Source: Hyphomicrobiales bacterium (GTDB taxonomy: Bacteria > Pseudomonadota > Alphaproteobacteria > Rhizobiales > Beijerinckiaceae). From it: a stretch of 64,000 nucleotides of DNA. A program made the translations under genes and the position numbers. This document shows, piece after piece, positions 7,599 to 18,132 of the stretch (the stretch's first letter is position 1; each line of letters opens with the position of its first letter). Under the pieces are notes generated by a model, which worked only from the letters and a program-made list of their open reading frames with translations, ran no database searches and was not told the DNA's origin. The stretch covers positions 1 to 64,000 of the forward strand of contig JADJVD010000006.1 of NCBI GenBank assembly GCA_016716745.1, in the 5' to 3' direction.

Positions 7599-10535
7599 GC
7601 GCCTCCCTGCCGCTGATCGCGCGGTTGAAGACGGCGCCGGTCGTTCACGACGCGGCGTCGGCGAAGGCCGCGCTCGCGGAGCTGACCGCGGCCGCCCGCC
7701 ACGCCGCCGACGCGAGCGACCTGCCGGCGCAGATGCGCGACAAGAAGCTGCGCCCGCTTCTCCTCGGCGTCGCCGACCACTCGCCCTTCCTCTGGCGGCT
7801 TGCGCTCGGCGACCCGGCGCGTCTCTCGCGACTGCTGGCGCGCGCGCCCGAAGACGCGATCGACGCAGTCGCTCGGCGTCTAGACGAAGCCGGCGCGAGC
7901 GTCGCCGAGGCGTCAGAGCTGATGCGCATTCTGCGCCGCGCCAAGCAGGAGGCCTCGCTGCTGATCGCGCTCGCCGATCTCGGCGGCGTCTGGGACGCCG
8001 TGCAGGTGACGCGCGCGCTGACGCGCTTCGCGGACGCGGCGGTCGGCTGCGCGCTGCGCTTCCTGCTGCTGGAAGCGGACGCCGCAGGCAAGCTCGCTTT
8101 GCTCTCGCGCGATGCGCCGGAAGACGGATGCGGCCTTGTCATCCTGGCGCTCGGCAAGCACGGCGCCGGCGAACTCAATTATTCGAGCGACGTCGATCTC
8201 GTCGTCCTGTTCGATCCGGAGGCGCCGGCGCTGCCGCCCGATTCGGCCGCGCAGACCCTCTATGTCCGCCTCACGAAAGGCATCGTGAAGTTGCTGCAGG
8301 AGCGCACGGAGGACGGCTATGTGCTGCGCGTCGATCTGCGCCTGCGGCCCGATCCCGGTTCGACGCAGATCGCGATCTCGCTGCCGGCGGCCGCCACCTA
8401 TTACGAGACGCTCGGGCAGAACTGGGAGCGCGCCGCCTTCATCAAGGCGCGGCCCGTCGCCGGCGACAAGCGCATCGGCGAGGCCTTCCTGAAGGAGCTA
8501 GCGCCCTTCATCTGGCGCAAATATTTCGACTACGCCGCCATCGCCGACGTGCACGCGATGAAGCGGCAGATCCACGCCGTGCGCGGCCATGCCGAGGTCG
8601 TCGTTCCCGGCCACGACGTCAAGGTCGGGCGCGGCGGCATCCGCGAGATCGAGTTCTTCGTCCAGACGCAACAGCTCATCTTCGGCGGCCGGCGCCCCGC
8701 GCTGCGCGGATCGCGCACGCTCGACATGCTGCAGGCGCTCGCCGACGACGGATGGATCACGCAAGGCGCGGTCGTCGACCTGTCCTTCGCCTACAAATAT
8801 CTGCGCGGGATCGAGCATCGTCTGCAAATGCTCGCCGACGAGCAGACCCAGCGCCTGCCCGCCGATCATGACGCGCTCGAGCGGTTCGCCCGCTTCTGCG
8901 GATACAAGACCTACGACGCCTTCGCGGCCGCGATCACCGAGCAGTTTCGCATCGTCGAGGCCGAATATGCGCGCCTGTTCGAGCATGCGCCGGGGCTCGA
9001 CACAGCCAAGGGCAGCCTCGTCTTCACCGGCGTCAGCGATGATCCGGAGACGATCGAGACGCTGCGCGAGATGGGATTCCGAGATCCCGCGCAGGCGGCC
9101 GAAACCGTGCGGGGCTGGCATTTCGGGCGGCGCTCGGCGGTGCAGTCCGCGCGCGCCCGCGAGGTGCTGACGGAGTTGATCCCCGGGCTGCTCGAAGCCT
9201 TCTCGGGATCGGGCGACGCCGACGCGGCGCTCGCGGCCTTCGATTCTGCGCTGTCGCGCATGCCGGCGGCGATCGAACTCTTTTCGATCCTGCGCTCCAA
9301 CACCGCCGTGCGCGAATTGTTCGGGGACATTCTGGGCGGCGCGCCGCGACTGGCGACGACCATCGCCGCGCGCCCGCATGTGCTCGACGCCGCCATCGAT
9401 CCATCCCTGATCGAGAGCGGCGAGCAGGGGCGCGATCTGGCGTTGCGGGTCGGCAAGGCTCTGACCGGCGTCGACGATCTCGAGGCCTTACCTCGACCGG
9501 GCGCGATACGTCGCGCAGGACGAGACGTTCCTGATCGGCGTGCGCCTGTTTTCGGGCGCCTTCGACCCGGGCGGCGCAGCCGCCGCCTACAGCGCGCTGG
9601 CCGAGACCATCGTCGCCGCGACGACGGGCGAGGTGACGCGACATTTCGAGATCGAATATGGCCGCCCGCCCGGCGCGCGCGCGGTCGTCGTCGCGCTCGG
9701 CAAGCTCGGATCGCGCGAGATGACGGCCTCGTCCGATCTCGACCTGATGCTGATCTACGACTTCGACGAGGCGCGCCCGGATTCGAGCGGCGGCGCGCGA
9801 TCGCTGCACGCGGTGCAGTACTATACGCGCCTGACGCAACGCCTCGTCTCGGCGCTTACCGCGCCGACGCGGGCGGGGCGCCTCTACGAGGTCGACATGC
9901 GCTTGCGCCCCTCCGGCCGTAAAGGCCCGGTGGCGACGCAGCTCTCGGCGTTCACGTCCTATCACGCGACGGAGGCGGAGACCTGGGAGCACATGGCTTT
10001 GACGCGCGCGCGCGTCGTCGCCGGCGACGAGACGCTGGCGCGCGACGTCGACGCCGTGATCGCCGGCGCGATTGCCCGCAAGAGGGCGCCGCAAACCCTG
10101 CGCAAGGACGTGGCGGACATGCGCGAGCTGATCGCGCAGGAGAAGGGCGACTCCGACCCCTGGGATCTGAAGCTCGCGCGCGGCGGTTTGCTCGATGTCG
10201 AATTCATCGCGCAATATCTCGTGCTGCGCCATGTCGCGCGCCATCCCGACATTCGCGACGTCGCGACAGCCGGTATTCTCGCCCGCGCCCGCGACTTGAA
10301 GTTGCTCGAGGACGCCGACGCCCTGATCGAGGCGCATCGCGCCCTGTCGGACGTCACGCAGCTTCTGCGGCTCTCCGTCGATGGAAAATTCGATCCCGCC
10401 AAGGCGCCGGAAGGCGTGAAGCGCCGCATCGCCTCGTCGCTCGGCCTTCCCGATTTCAGCGCGCTGGCGGGCGAACTCGCCGCGCGCCGCCGCGAGGTTC
10501 GCGCGATCTACGACGCGATCTTCGCGCCGAGTTGA
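7595..10535 (+). CDS. glnE: Glutamine synthetase adenylyltransferase/adenylyl-removing enzyme (frame broken by +1 base near 9488)
   Basis: GlnE adds AMP to, and removes it from, glutamine synthetase according to nitrogen status signalled through PII. Two nucleotidyltransferase domains are visible: the N-terminal one has LGKHGAGELNYSSDVDLVVL and the C-terminal one has LGKLGSREMTASSDLDLML, each with the DxD metal motif. The frame is broken once: after GVDDLEA the sequence is GCCTTACCTC where GCCTACCTC would read on as YLDRARYVAQDETFLIG. With that one base removed the protein is about 979 residues, the normal length for this family. The start overlaps the preceding kinase stop. I treat the break as a sequence error. 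Confidence 0.93.
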
Positions 10536-10536
10536 C

Positions 10537-12849
10537 TCAGGCGACTGCGCGGGGAGCCGCCTCGCGCGCTTGCGGGATGCGGATGTGCGCGACCGTGCCG
10601 ACGCCTTCCTGCGAATGGATGTCGAGACGCCCGCCATGCAGCTCGATCAGCGAGGTCGCGATGGCGAGGCCAAGGCCCGAGCCCTTCATCCCGTTGCACA
10701 TGACGGCGTTCGTCTGCTCGAAGGGACGGCCGATGCGATGCAGCGCCTCCTTCGGGATGCCGACGCCGGAATCCTCGACCTGAATGTCGAACGAGGTCGG
10801 AAGAACCATCGCGCGCAGCCGGACCACCGAGCCCTGCTTGCTGAACTTCAGCGCGTTGGAGAGCAACGCCGTCAGCACCTTCTCGATGGCCGTCGGATCG
10901 GCGAAGGCGGTGCCGCGGGCCGAGACGTTCGTCTCGATTTCGATGCCCTTTTCGCACGCGACGGCCGCGACACGCTCCCGCGCCAACGCGACGGTCGCCT
11001 CGACGTCGATCTCGGCGGGCGCGATGGCGACGCGCCCCGATTCGAGGCGCGACATGTCGAGAATGTCCGACAGCACGTTGACGAGATGCGCGCCGCTGTC
11101 GTGGATGTTGTCGGCATAGTCCTTGTACTTCGCGCCGAGCTCGCCGAAGATTTCCATCTGCATCATCTGCGCGAAGCCGATGATGTGATTGAGCGGCGTG
11201 CGCAGCTCATGGCTCATATTGGCGAGGAATTCCGCCTTCGCGAAGTTCGCGGCTTCGGCCTCCGCCTTCTGCTCGAGATATTTTTCGGCGAGATCGGCGA
11301 GTTGCTGGGCCTGCGTCTCGAGCGTCTGGCGCGACCGCCGGAGATCGGCGACCGTCGCCATCAGCTTGCGCTCGGAGTCGAGCAGTTGCTCCTCGTGCCG
11401 TTTCAGCGTCGTGATGTCGGTGCCGACCGAGACGTAACCGCCGTCCTTGGTTCGGCGTTCGTTGATCTGCAGCCATCGCCCGTCGGACAGATGCGCCTCG
11501 TAGCTGCGCGAGCCGCCGCTCGGACATTCCTGCAGGTTGAGGCGCGCATTGACGCCGAGCGGAACGCTGTTGGCGACGAGTTCGCCGTAGGGCGTGCCGG
11601 AGGCGACGGCCTTCGCGCCGAGCCCATGCAGGTTCTGGAATTTGGAGTTGCAGATCACGAGGCGGTTGTCCGCGTCCCACAGGACGAACGCCTCCGAGAT
11701 CGCCTCGATGGCGTCGCGCAGCCGCATGTCGGCGGTGGCGTTCTGTTCGGCGCGCACCGTCTCCTCGGTGATGTCCACGGCGACGCCGATGAGATGGTCG
11801 CCGCCCGTCGCCAGATTGCGCGCCAGCGAGGCGCGCGCCTTCAGCCAAATCCATTCGCCGCGGCCGTTGCGCATGCGGAAAATGTGGTCGATGGAAAGAT
11901 CCGGCGTCTTGTCGAGCATCTCGGCCACGCGCGAGAGCGGCGGATCCTGCGGATGCGTCAGCGCGTCGATGTCGCGGAAGGACAGGAACTCGCCCGTCTT
12001 CGGCATGTCGAGCAGCTCGAACATCGAGTCCGACCAATAGATGCGCCCGCGCCCGATATCCCAATCCCACAGACCGCAGCGCCCGAGATTGAGCGCTGTG
12101 TCGATGCGTTCGCTGATCTGCGCGCAGCTTGCGTCCGCGGCGCGCGCGCGCCCCGCCTGGTAGAGATAGGCGCCGGCGATCACCAAGGTCGCGAGCGCCG
12201 TCGCGGCGAGCAGGATCGCCGTGCGCGTCGTCGTGGAGTTCCATGGCCGCAGCGCCGCCTCGACCTTGTGCACGATGGCGATCTGCCCGAACGGCGGCTT
12301 CAGCGTGCGAACGGCGGCGATGGCCTCCGCCTCGTCCGCCATCGTGATGCGCATGGCGCCGGCGGAGTCGGCGAAGGTCGTCAGCGGTTGCGCGGGCCCG
12401 AGAAGATCGATGAGCGTGCGGTTGGGCGCGCTTGCGGAACCAGCGGGGAGCTGCGCGACGATCGCGCCGGCCTCGTTGGTGAGGTAGACGGCGCGCCCCG
12501 CGCGCAACGTGGAGGCGGGCAGCGCCGCCGTCAGCAGCGCGGCCGGATCCTGGCTCGACGCTTCCGCGGCGGCGGCGTTGAACTGACTCGCGGCCAGAGC
12601 GCCGATCAGCTCCACCGCCGACAATGTCTCGGCCAGCGTCTGCTGACGGGAGTCTCTGGCGTTGAACAGCGCGATGACGCTGACGGTGGCCAGAAAGATG
12701 GCCAGCATGAGCGGGATGAGGCCACGCAGCAAGGGCTCCAGACGGAGCCCGAGGCGGCTGCGCCCTTGTGGCGCTGCGACGTCGTCAAGACATGGCTCTT
12801 CCGACCGCGCCGCACATGCGGACGCGCTCGGCGCATCCACATGCGCCAT
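10537..12849 (-). CDS. PAS-domain membrane sensor histidine kinase
   Basis: The 770-residue kinase begins with a cytoplasmic stretch, a membrane helix near 40-62, an extracytoplasmic region and a second helix near 208-230. Two PAS domains follow (one with YWSDSMFELLDMP and a PAC segment ending LIGVAVDITEE, the other with AFVLWDADNRLVICN). A coiled coil leads to the H-box EFLANMSHELRTPLNHIIG, where H547 is the phosphoacceptor, and an ATPase domain (GSGLGLAIATSLIELHGG). There is no receiver domain, so a separate regulator must exist. The HisKA type resembles the PleC/PdhS group of cell-cycle kinases, but the exact orthologue is not assigned. It converges with glnE, one base apart. Confidence 0.92.
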   Translation of the reverse strand: MAHVDAPSASACAARSEEPCLDDVAAPQGRSRLGLRLEPLLRGLIPLMLAIFLATVSVIALFNARDSRQQTLAETLSAVELIGALAASQFNAAAAEASSQDPAALLTAALPASTLRAGRAVYLTNEAGAIVAQLPAGSASAPNRTLIDLLGPAQPLTTFADSAGAMRITMADEAEAIAAVRTLKPPFGQIAIVHKVEAALRPWNSTTTRTAILLAATALATLVIAGAYLYQAGRARAADASCAQISERIDTALNLGRCGLWDWDIGRGRIYWSDSMFELLDMPKTGEFLSFRDIDALTHPQDPPLSRVAEMLDKTPDLSIDHIFRMRNGRGEWIWLKARASLARNLATGGDHLIGVAVDITEETVRAEQNATADMRLRDAIEAISEAFVLWDADNRLVICNSKFQNLHGLGAKAVASGTPYGELVANSVPLGVNARLNLQECPSGGSRSYEAHLSDGRWLQINERRTKDGGYVSVGTDITTLKRHEEQLLDSERKLMATVADLRRSRQTLETQAQQLADLAEKYLEQKAEAEAANFAKAEFLANMSHELRTPLNHIIGFAQMMQMEIFGELGAKYKDYADNIHDSGAHLVNVLSDILDMSRLESGRVAIAPAEIDVEATVALARERVAAVACEKGIEIETNVSARGTAFADPTAIEKVLTALLSNALKFSKQGSVVRLRAMVLPTSFDIQVEDSGVGIPKEALHRIGRPFEQTNAVMCNGMKGSGLGLAIATSLIELHGGRLDIHSQEGVGTVAHIRIPQAREAAPRAVA

Positions 12850-12960
12850 ACGTATGGCCCCCTCGAAACTCGCTGAACGGATCCGGTTCGCAGATGTGCC
12901 GCATCGCTCCGAATCATCGTCAGTTGAATCACGAACGGGTGATTTGTCCAGTTCCTAATG

Positions 12961-13041
12961 AAAGGTTGATCGATCAATTTTTTCCGACGCTTCCGCCTCA
13001 CGCCGCCGCGCGCGGCGGCGGCGTTTGCGGGCGTCGAAAAA
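12961..13041. other. Palindrome and large hairpin in the pepN/PAS-kinase gap
   Basis: The 212-bp gap between the two minus-strand genes holds a perfect 12-bp palindrome TTGATCGATCAA (12966-12977). It also holds a long GC hairpin whose outer arms CGACGC and GCGTCG enclose an inner CGCCGCCGCGCGCGGCGGCG stem. On the minus strand the hairpin is followed by A residues rather than T residues, so it is not a normal terminator for pepN. Its role is unknown; the palindrome could be an operator for the kinase gene. Confidence 0.4.
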
Positions 13042-13061
13042 GGTTGAGTCGCGCGAAGGGC

Positions 13062-15731
13062 TTAGCCTTGTTCGTCGGCGAGCGAGCGCGTGACGATGTC
13101 GGCGACGTCTTTCGACAGCCCCTGCGCATCCGCGATCGATACCAGCGCGGCGCGGGCCGCCGCCCGCCGCTGCGGCTCCATTGCGCGCCAGCTCCGGAAC
13201 GCTGTCGTGAGGCGCGAGGCGATCTGCGGATTGGTCCTGTCGAGCCGCAGAACCGCCTCGGCGAGCATGCGGTAGCCGGCGCCGTCGGCGCGATGGAACT
13301 GCGTCGCGTTGCCGGTGGCGAAGCCGCCGATCAGGGCGCGCACGCGGTTGGGATTGGTCCACGAGAACACATGGTGAGCGGTCAGGCGCTGCAGCCGCGC
13401 CAGCGTCTCCTCCTCCGGGATCGTCGCCTGCAACGCGAGCCATTTGTCGACGACGAGCGGCTCGCCGCCATGCGCGCGCAGAAAGCTCTCGAGCGCCTGC
13501 TCGCGCGCGTGCCCTGGCGTCTGGCAGAGCGCCGCCAGCGCGGCGAGCTGATCCGTCATGTTGTCGGCGCGGCGGAACTGCAGCGAGGCGCGTTCGCCCC
13601 CTTCCTCGTGGTCGCCGGCGACGAGCAGGTCGAGCGCCGCGTTGCGCAGGGCGCGCCGGCCGGCGCTCGCCGCGTCCGGCGAATAGGCGCCCTTCACGGC
13701 GAGCGCGTCGTGCAATTCGCCGAGGATGGGTGCAAGCCCGCTCCCCAGCGCCGCGCGCGTCGCCTTGCGGGCGAGGAAGATCGCATCCGGATCGACGTCC
13801 GATCCGACCTCGCGCGCGATGTCCGCCTCGCTCGGCAGCGACACGATCTGCGCGGCGGAAGCGAAGTCGGGCGCATTGGCGCGCAGCGCGCCGGTGAGAA
13901 CGCGTTCGAACGCCTCGCGCAGCCGCGCGTCCTCCAGCGCCAGCTCGCCCGCGCGGATCGCGGCGGTGGAGCGGATCAGCAGCCGCGTGACGAAGGTCTG
14001 CGCCGCCTGCCAGCGGTTGAAGCTGTCGCTGTCCCGGGACAGTTGGACGAGCAGATCCTCCTCGCTCTGATCCGTCTCGAGCCGCACCGGCGCGGAGAAG
14101 CCGCGCAGCAGCGAGGCGACCGGGCGTTCGGCGACGCCCGTGAAGACGATGCGGCGCGCTGGGCTCGCCAGTTCGAACAGGCCGCTCGCGCATTCCTGCG
14201 CGCTGGCGTCGGCGCTTGCGAGCGGCAGATCGCCGGCGGCGCCGATCAGGCCGAGACGAACGGGCGTCACCGGCGCGGCCTTGGTCGGCTGGCCCGGCGT
14301 CGGCGGAACCGTCTGCGACAGATCGAGCGTGAAGGTGCGCGCCGCCGCGTCGTAGGCGGTGCGCGCGGTCACGAGCGGCGTGCCCGCCTGCTCGTACCAG
14401 AGCTTGAACTGCGCAAGGTCGCGGCCGGACGTTTCGGCGAAGCAGGCGAGAAAATCCTCCACCGTCGCCGCCGTTCCGTCGCAGCGCTCGAAATAGAGAT
14501 CCATGCCCTTGCGGAAGGCGGTCTCGCCGATCAGCGCCTTCAGCATGCGCACGACCTCGGCGCCCTTCTCGTAGACGGTCGAGGTGTAGAAGTTGTTGAT
14601 CTCGCGATAGCTCGTCGGCCGCACATTGTGCGCCAGCGGCCCTGCGTCCTCCGGAAACTGCTGCGCGCGCAGCGTGCGCACGTCGGCGATGCGCTTGACC
14701 GGGCGTGACCGCTCGTCGGAGGAGAATTCCTGATCGCGGAAGACGGTCAGGCCTTCCTTCAGGCAGAGCTGGAACCAGTCGCGGCAGGTGATGCGGTTGC
14801 CGGTCCAGTTGTGGAAATACTCGTGCGCGATGATCGCCTCGATCGCCGCATAGTCGGCGTCCGTCGCCGTCTCCGGCAGGGCCAGCACATATTTGTCGTT
14901 GAAGATGTTGAGACCCTTGTTCTCCATCGCGCCCATATTGAAGTCGGACACGGCGACGATGTTGAACACGTCGAGATCGTACTCGCGACCGAAGACGCGC
15001 TCGTCCCAGCGCATGGACCGCTTCAGCGCGTCCATCGCGTAATGCGCCGCGCGCTGCTTGCCTTGCTCGACATAGACGCCGAGTTCGACCTCGCGCCCGG
15101 AGGCGGTGACGAAGCGATCCTTCAGCGCGGCGAGATCGCCGCCCACCATCGCGAACAGATAGCAGGGCTTGGGGTGCGGATCGTGCCACACCGCGAAGTG
15201 GCGCGAGGCGAGCGCCGCGTCGCCGGCGGCGATCAGGTTGCCGTTGCCGAGCAGCACGGGCGCGTCCGCCTTCGCCGCCTCGATGCGCGTCGTGTAGACG
15301 CTCAGCACGTCCGGCCGGTCGAGGAAATAGGTGATGCGGCGAAAGCCTTCCGCCTCGCATTGCGTGCAGTAGACGCCGTTGGAGAGGTAGAGCCCCATCA
15401 GCTTGGTGTTGGCGGACGGCTCGAGTCGCGTCTCGATCTCGAGCGAGAAGGGCCGTTGCGGCGGCCGCGCGATGGTCAGCGCCGCGGGCGTCGCCACCTC
15501 CGCCGCGTCGAGCGTCGCGCCGTCGAGCTTCACCTGCGTGCAGACGAGTTCGTCGCCGTCGAGCACGAGCGGCGCGCCGGCGCGCCCGGCCGGATTGGGC
15601 GCGATGCGCAGCAGCGCCTTCACGCGGGTCGATTTGGCGTGCAGCGACACGTCGAGATCGACGGTCTCGATCAGATAGTCGGGCGGGCGATAGTCGGCGA
15701 GGCGGATCGGTTCGGCGGCGTCGGTGCGCAT
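13062..15731 (-). CDS. pepN: Aminopeptidase N (M1 family)
   Basis: PepN is a cytoplasmic zinc metallopeptidase that trims N-terminal residues from peptides. The 889-residue product has the substrate-anchoring GAMEN motif (MGAMENKGLNIF) and the zinc site HEYFHNW, with H303, H307 and the third ligand E326 in the usual HEXXH-X18-E spacing and catalytic E304. I chose the ATG at 15731 because the protein then starts MRTDAAEPIRLADYRPP, as in other proteobacterial PepN; a longer frame exists but adds an unlikely Arg-rich leader. It is a stand-alone gene between thiQ and the PAS kinase. Confidence 0.96.
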   Translation of the reverse strand: MRTDAAEPIRLADYRPPDYLIETVDLDVSLHAKSTRVKALLRIAPNPAGRAGAPLVLDGDELVCTQVKLDGATLDAAEVATPAALTIARPPQRPFSLEIETRLEPSANTKLMGLYLSNGVYCTQCEAEGFRRITYFLDRPDVLSVYTTRIEAAKADAPVLLGNGNLIAAGDAALASRHFAVWHDPHPKPCYLFAMVGGDLAALKDRFVTASGREVELGVYVEQGKQRAAHYAMDALKRSMRWDERVFGREYDLDVFNIVAVSDFNMGAMENKGLNIFNDKYVLALPETATDADYAAIEAIIAHEYFHNWTGNRITCRDWFQLCLKEGLTVFRDQEFSSDERSRPVKRIADVRTLRAQQFPEDAGPLAHNVRPTSYREINNFYTSTVYEKGAEVVRMLKALIGETAFRKGMDLYFERCDGTAATVEDFLACFAETSGRDLAQFKLWYEQAGTPLVTARTAYDAAARTFTLDLSQTVPPTPGQPTKAAPVTPVRLGLIGAAGDLPLASADASAQECASGLFELASPARRIVFTGVAERPVASLLRGFSAPVRLETDQSEEDLLVQLSRDSDSFNRWQAAQTFVTRLLIRSTAAIRAGELALEDARLREAFERVLTGALRANAPDFASAAQIVSLPSEADIAREVGSDVDPDAIFLARKATRAALGSGLAPILGELHDALAVKGAYSPDAASAGRRALRNAALDLLVAGDHEEGGERASLQFRRADNMTDQLAALAALCQTPGHAREQALESFLRAHGGEPLVVDKWLALQATIPEEETLARLQRLTAHHVFSWTNPNRVRALIGGFATGNATQFHRADGAGYRMLAEAVLRLDRTNPQIASRLTTAFRSWRAMEPQRRAAARAALVSIADAQGLSKDVADIVTRSLADEQG

Positions 15732-15814
15732 GGCGGACTCGCGGGTGCGGATGATGGTGCGTCGCAGCAAGTGTAGGCCTTCGCGCGCGCGTCGAAAACT
15801 GCGCCGGCGGCGGA

Positions 15815-16531
15815 TCAGGTCAGACCGAGATAGGCGTCGAGCCGCGGATCGAGCCCGCCCGCGAGCGCCCGCGCCGGCGAATCGACGAGGATCGCGCGCC
15901 CCTCGGCGATGAAGGCGGCAAGGTCGGCATGGCCCAGCATGTCGGTCGGCGTGTGCAGGCTGAGCAGCACGGTGGCGCCGCGCTCGCGCCTCAGCGCGTC
16001 CACCAGCGCGATCATGTCGCGCCGCAAGCCCGGATCGAGCGCGGCGAAGGGCTCGTCGAGCAGCAGCAGCGGCCGGTCGCGCACCAGCGCCCGCGCCAGC
16101 GCGACGCGCTGACGCTCACCGCCCGACAGGTCGGCCGGGCGGCGCCGCTCCTTGCCCGCGAGGCCGACGCGCGCCAGCGCCTGCGCCACCTCGGCGCGCT
16201 GGCCCTCGTCGAGCCGCAGATCGGGCCGCACGCCGATCGCCACATTTGCCGTCACGTCGAGATGGGCGAACAGATTGTGATCCTGGAAGAGCGCTGTCGC
16301 CGGCCGCGCTGCGGGCGCCAGCGGCGCAAGATCGACGCCGCCGAATCGCAGCGTCCCGCGCGCGATCGCCTCGAAGCCGGCGACGGTGTTGAGCAGCGTC
16401 GTCTTGCCGCCGCCCGACGGGCCGATCAGCGCGCAGAACGCCCCGCGCGGAACCGCCAGATCGTAGGTTGCCGTGAAGTCGGGATGGACGACGGTGAGCC
16501 CGTCGGCGACGAGACCCTCGCCTTCATTCAT
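15815..16531 (-). CDS. thiQ: Thiamine ABC transporter ATP-binding protein
   Basis: ThiQ powers uptake of thiamine and its phosphates through ThiP. The 238-residue protein has a Walker A motif GPSGGGKT (37-44), an ABC signature LSGGERQRVALARAL and Walker B LLLLDEPFAALD, followed by a switch histidine in LLSLHTPTDM. It is the third gene of the minus-strand thiB-thiP-thiQ operon and overlaps the end of thiP by 8 bp. The riboswitch ahead of thiB is strong evidence for thiamine as substrate, since the ATPase alone could not show this. Confidence 0.94.
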   Translation of the reverse strand: MNEGEGLVADGLTVVHPDFTATYDLAVPRGAFCALIGPSGGGKTTLLNTVAGFEAIARGTLRFGGVDLAPLAPAARPATALFQDHNLFAHLDVTANVAIGVRPDLRLDEGQRAEVAQALARVGLAGKERRRPADLSGGERQRVALARALVRDRPLLLLDEPFAALDPGLRRDMIALVDALRRERGATVLLSLHTPTDMLGHADLAAFIAEGRAILVDSPARALAGGLDPRLDAYLGLT

Positions 16532-18131
16532 CCTCGCCCCCGATCAGCCGCTCCGTCGCGACGAAGATGGCGACGATCAGGGCGACGAGCGCGACCATCG
16601 TCGCGCCGGCCCTGTCGGTCTGATACGAGCCGAGATAGGCGTAAAGCAAGACCGGCAGCGTCGTCGTCTCGCCGGTTCCGAACAGGGCGGCGACGCCGAG
16701 ATCGCCGAGCGACAGCGCGAACGCCGTGGCGAGCGCGAGCCCGAGCGGGCGGCGCAGATCCGGCCATTCCACAAGGCGCAGGCGCGTCAGGCCCGACACG
16801 CCGAGCGAGCGGGCGAGCCGGTCGTAACGCTCGGCGTTGAGGCGCGAGGCGGCGGCGAGCGCGCGCAGCGCGAACGGCATGGCGGAGGCGGCGTTGACGA
16901 CGACGACGAGCGGCAGCGCCAGCGCCGACGGCGCGCCGAACGGGCGCATCAGGATGAACAGCCCCGTCGCCAGCGCGAAGGGCGGAACGGCGAGAATGAG
17001 CGCGGCCGGCTGCGTCATCGCGCTCGCCCAGCCCGGGCGCGCGAGGCGCACATGCAGCCGCGTGGCCGCCCGCGCCAGCGCCAGCGCCGCGCCAGTCGCG
17101 ATCAGCCCGGACGGAACGGCGATGGCCAGACTCGTTGCGACCGCGCGCCAGAAGGCGGGGTCTGCGTAGGTCGCCGCGAAGGCGCCGCCGAGCGAGGTCG
17201 CGACGGCGCCGGCGACCGGCGCAAGCACGAAGGCGCCCGCCAGCGCAAAGACGAGCGCATCGAGCATGCGCGTCGAGGCCGCGCCGGCGTCGGCGCGCGG
17301 GCTCTCGCGCATCACCGCTGCGCGGTCGTCGGCGGCCGCCGGCGCGAAAGCGGCCAGCGCCAGCGCGCAGAGCGCAAGCGCGATCTGCGCCAGCGCCAGA
17401 GTCGCGGCGCGCGGCAGATCGAATTCGAAGCGCAGCGCCTCGTAGATCGCCACCTCCAGCGTCGCCGAGGAGGGGCCGCCGCCGAGCGCCAAGACCGGCG
17501 CGAAACTCGTCGCGCACAGCATGAAGATCAGCCCGCCTGCGGCCGGCGTCGCGCCGCGCAGCGCCGGCGCGTCGATCAGGCGAAAGACGTCGCGCGGCCG
17601 GAAGCCGAGGCTCGCCGCGATGCGATGCTGCGCGGGCGGAGCCGCCTCGAGCGCGGCCAGATAGAGCCGCGCGGCGAGCGGCGCGTTGAAGAACACATGC
17701 GCCAGCACAATGCCGGGCAGGCCGTAGAGATACGACACCGGCTCGACGCCGAACGCGCCCAGCGCGCGATTGACGGAGCCGACCCGGCCATGCACGGCGA
17801 CGACGCCGTAGATCGCCACGATGGTCGGGACCACCATGCTGGCGCCGAGCGCCCGCACGACCAGCGCGCGCCCCGCAAAGCGCCGCCGCGCCAGCGCCAG
17901 CGCGAGGCCCGCGCCGAGCGCGAGGGACAGCGCGGTCGAAAGGCTCGCCTGCAACAGCGTGAAGCGCAGCGCGGCGAGCACATAAGGCTCGGTCAGAACG
18001 CCGAGCCGCAGGCCGCCGGCGGCGCCGATCAGCGCGCCGAGCGCGGCGAGCGCGAGCCCCGTCGCCGCGACGGCGACGACGATGCCCGGCGCGAGGGGCC
18101 CAAGCGCGCCCGCCCGCGCCGGCGCGCTCAT
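16524..18131 (-). CDS. thiP: Thiamine ABC transporter permease
   Basis: ThiP is the inner-membrane permease of the thiamine importer. The 535-residue product is a fused pair of binding-protein-dependent permease domains with about twelve predicted helices; EAA-type loops are visible in each half (for example AARIAASLGFRPRDVFRL-like and RYDRLARSLGVSGLTRL-like stretches). Such fused permeases are characteristic of ThiP and the related FbpB group. It starts one base after the thiB stop and overlaps thiQ, so the three genes are translated together. Confidence 0.93.
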   Translation of the reverse strand: MSAPARAGALGPLAPGIVVAVAATGLALAALGALIGAAGGLRLGVLTEPYVLAALRFTLLQASLSTALSLALGAGLALALARRRFAGRALVVRALGASMVVPTIVAIYGVVAVHGRVGSVNRALGAFGVEPVSYLYGLPGIVLAHVFFNAPLAARLYLAALEAAPPAQHRIAASLGFRPRDVFRLIDAPALRGATPAAGGLIFMLCATSFAPVLALGGGPSSATLEVAIYEALRFEFDLPRAATLALAQIALALCALALAAFAPAAADDRAAVMRESPRADAGAASTRMLDALVFALAGAFVLAPVAGAVATSLGGAFAATYADPAFWRAVATSLAIAVPSGLIATGAALALARAATRLHVRLARPGWASAMTQPAALILAVPPFALATGLFILMRPFGAPSALALPLVVVVNAASAMPFALRALAAASRLNAERYDRLARSLGVSGLTRLRLVEWPDLRRPLGLALATAFALSLGDLGVAALFGTGETTTLPVLLYAYLGSYQTDRAGATMVALVALIVAIFVATERLIGGEDE

Positions 18132-18132
18132 C

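Noticed and set aside
9540..10535. Independent second adenylyltransferase gene
   Set aside because: It is in frame with the rest of GlnE once one base is removed, and its GTG has no ribosome site.
12966..12977. TTGATCGATCAA as an FNR box
   Set aside because: The half sites are separated by 2 bp, not 4, so it does not fit FNR or FixK geometry. It is kept only as an unassigned palindrome.
12978..13041. GC hairpin as terminator of pepN
   Set aside because: In the direction of pepN transcription the stem is followed by A residues, not T residues.
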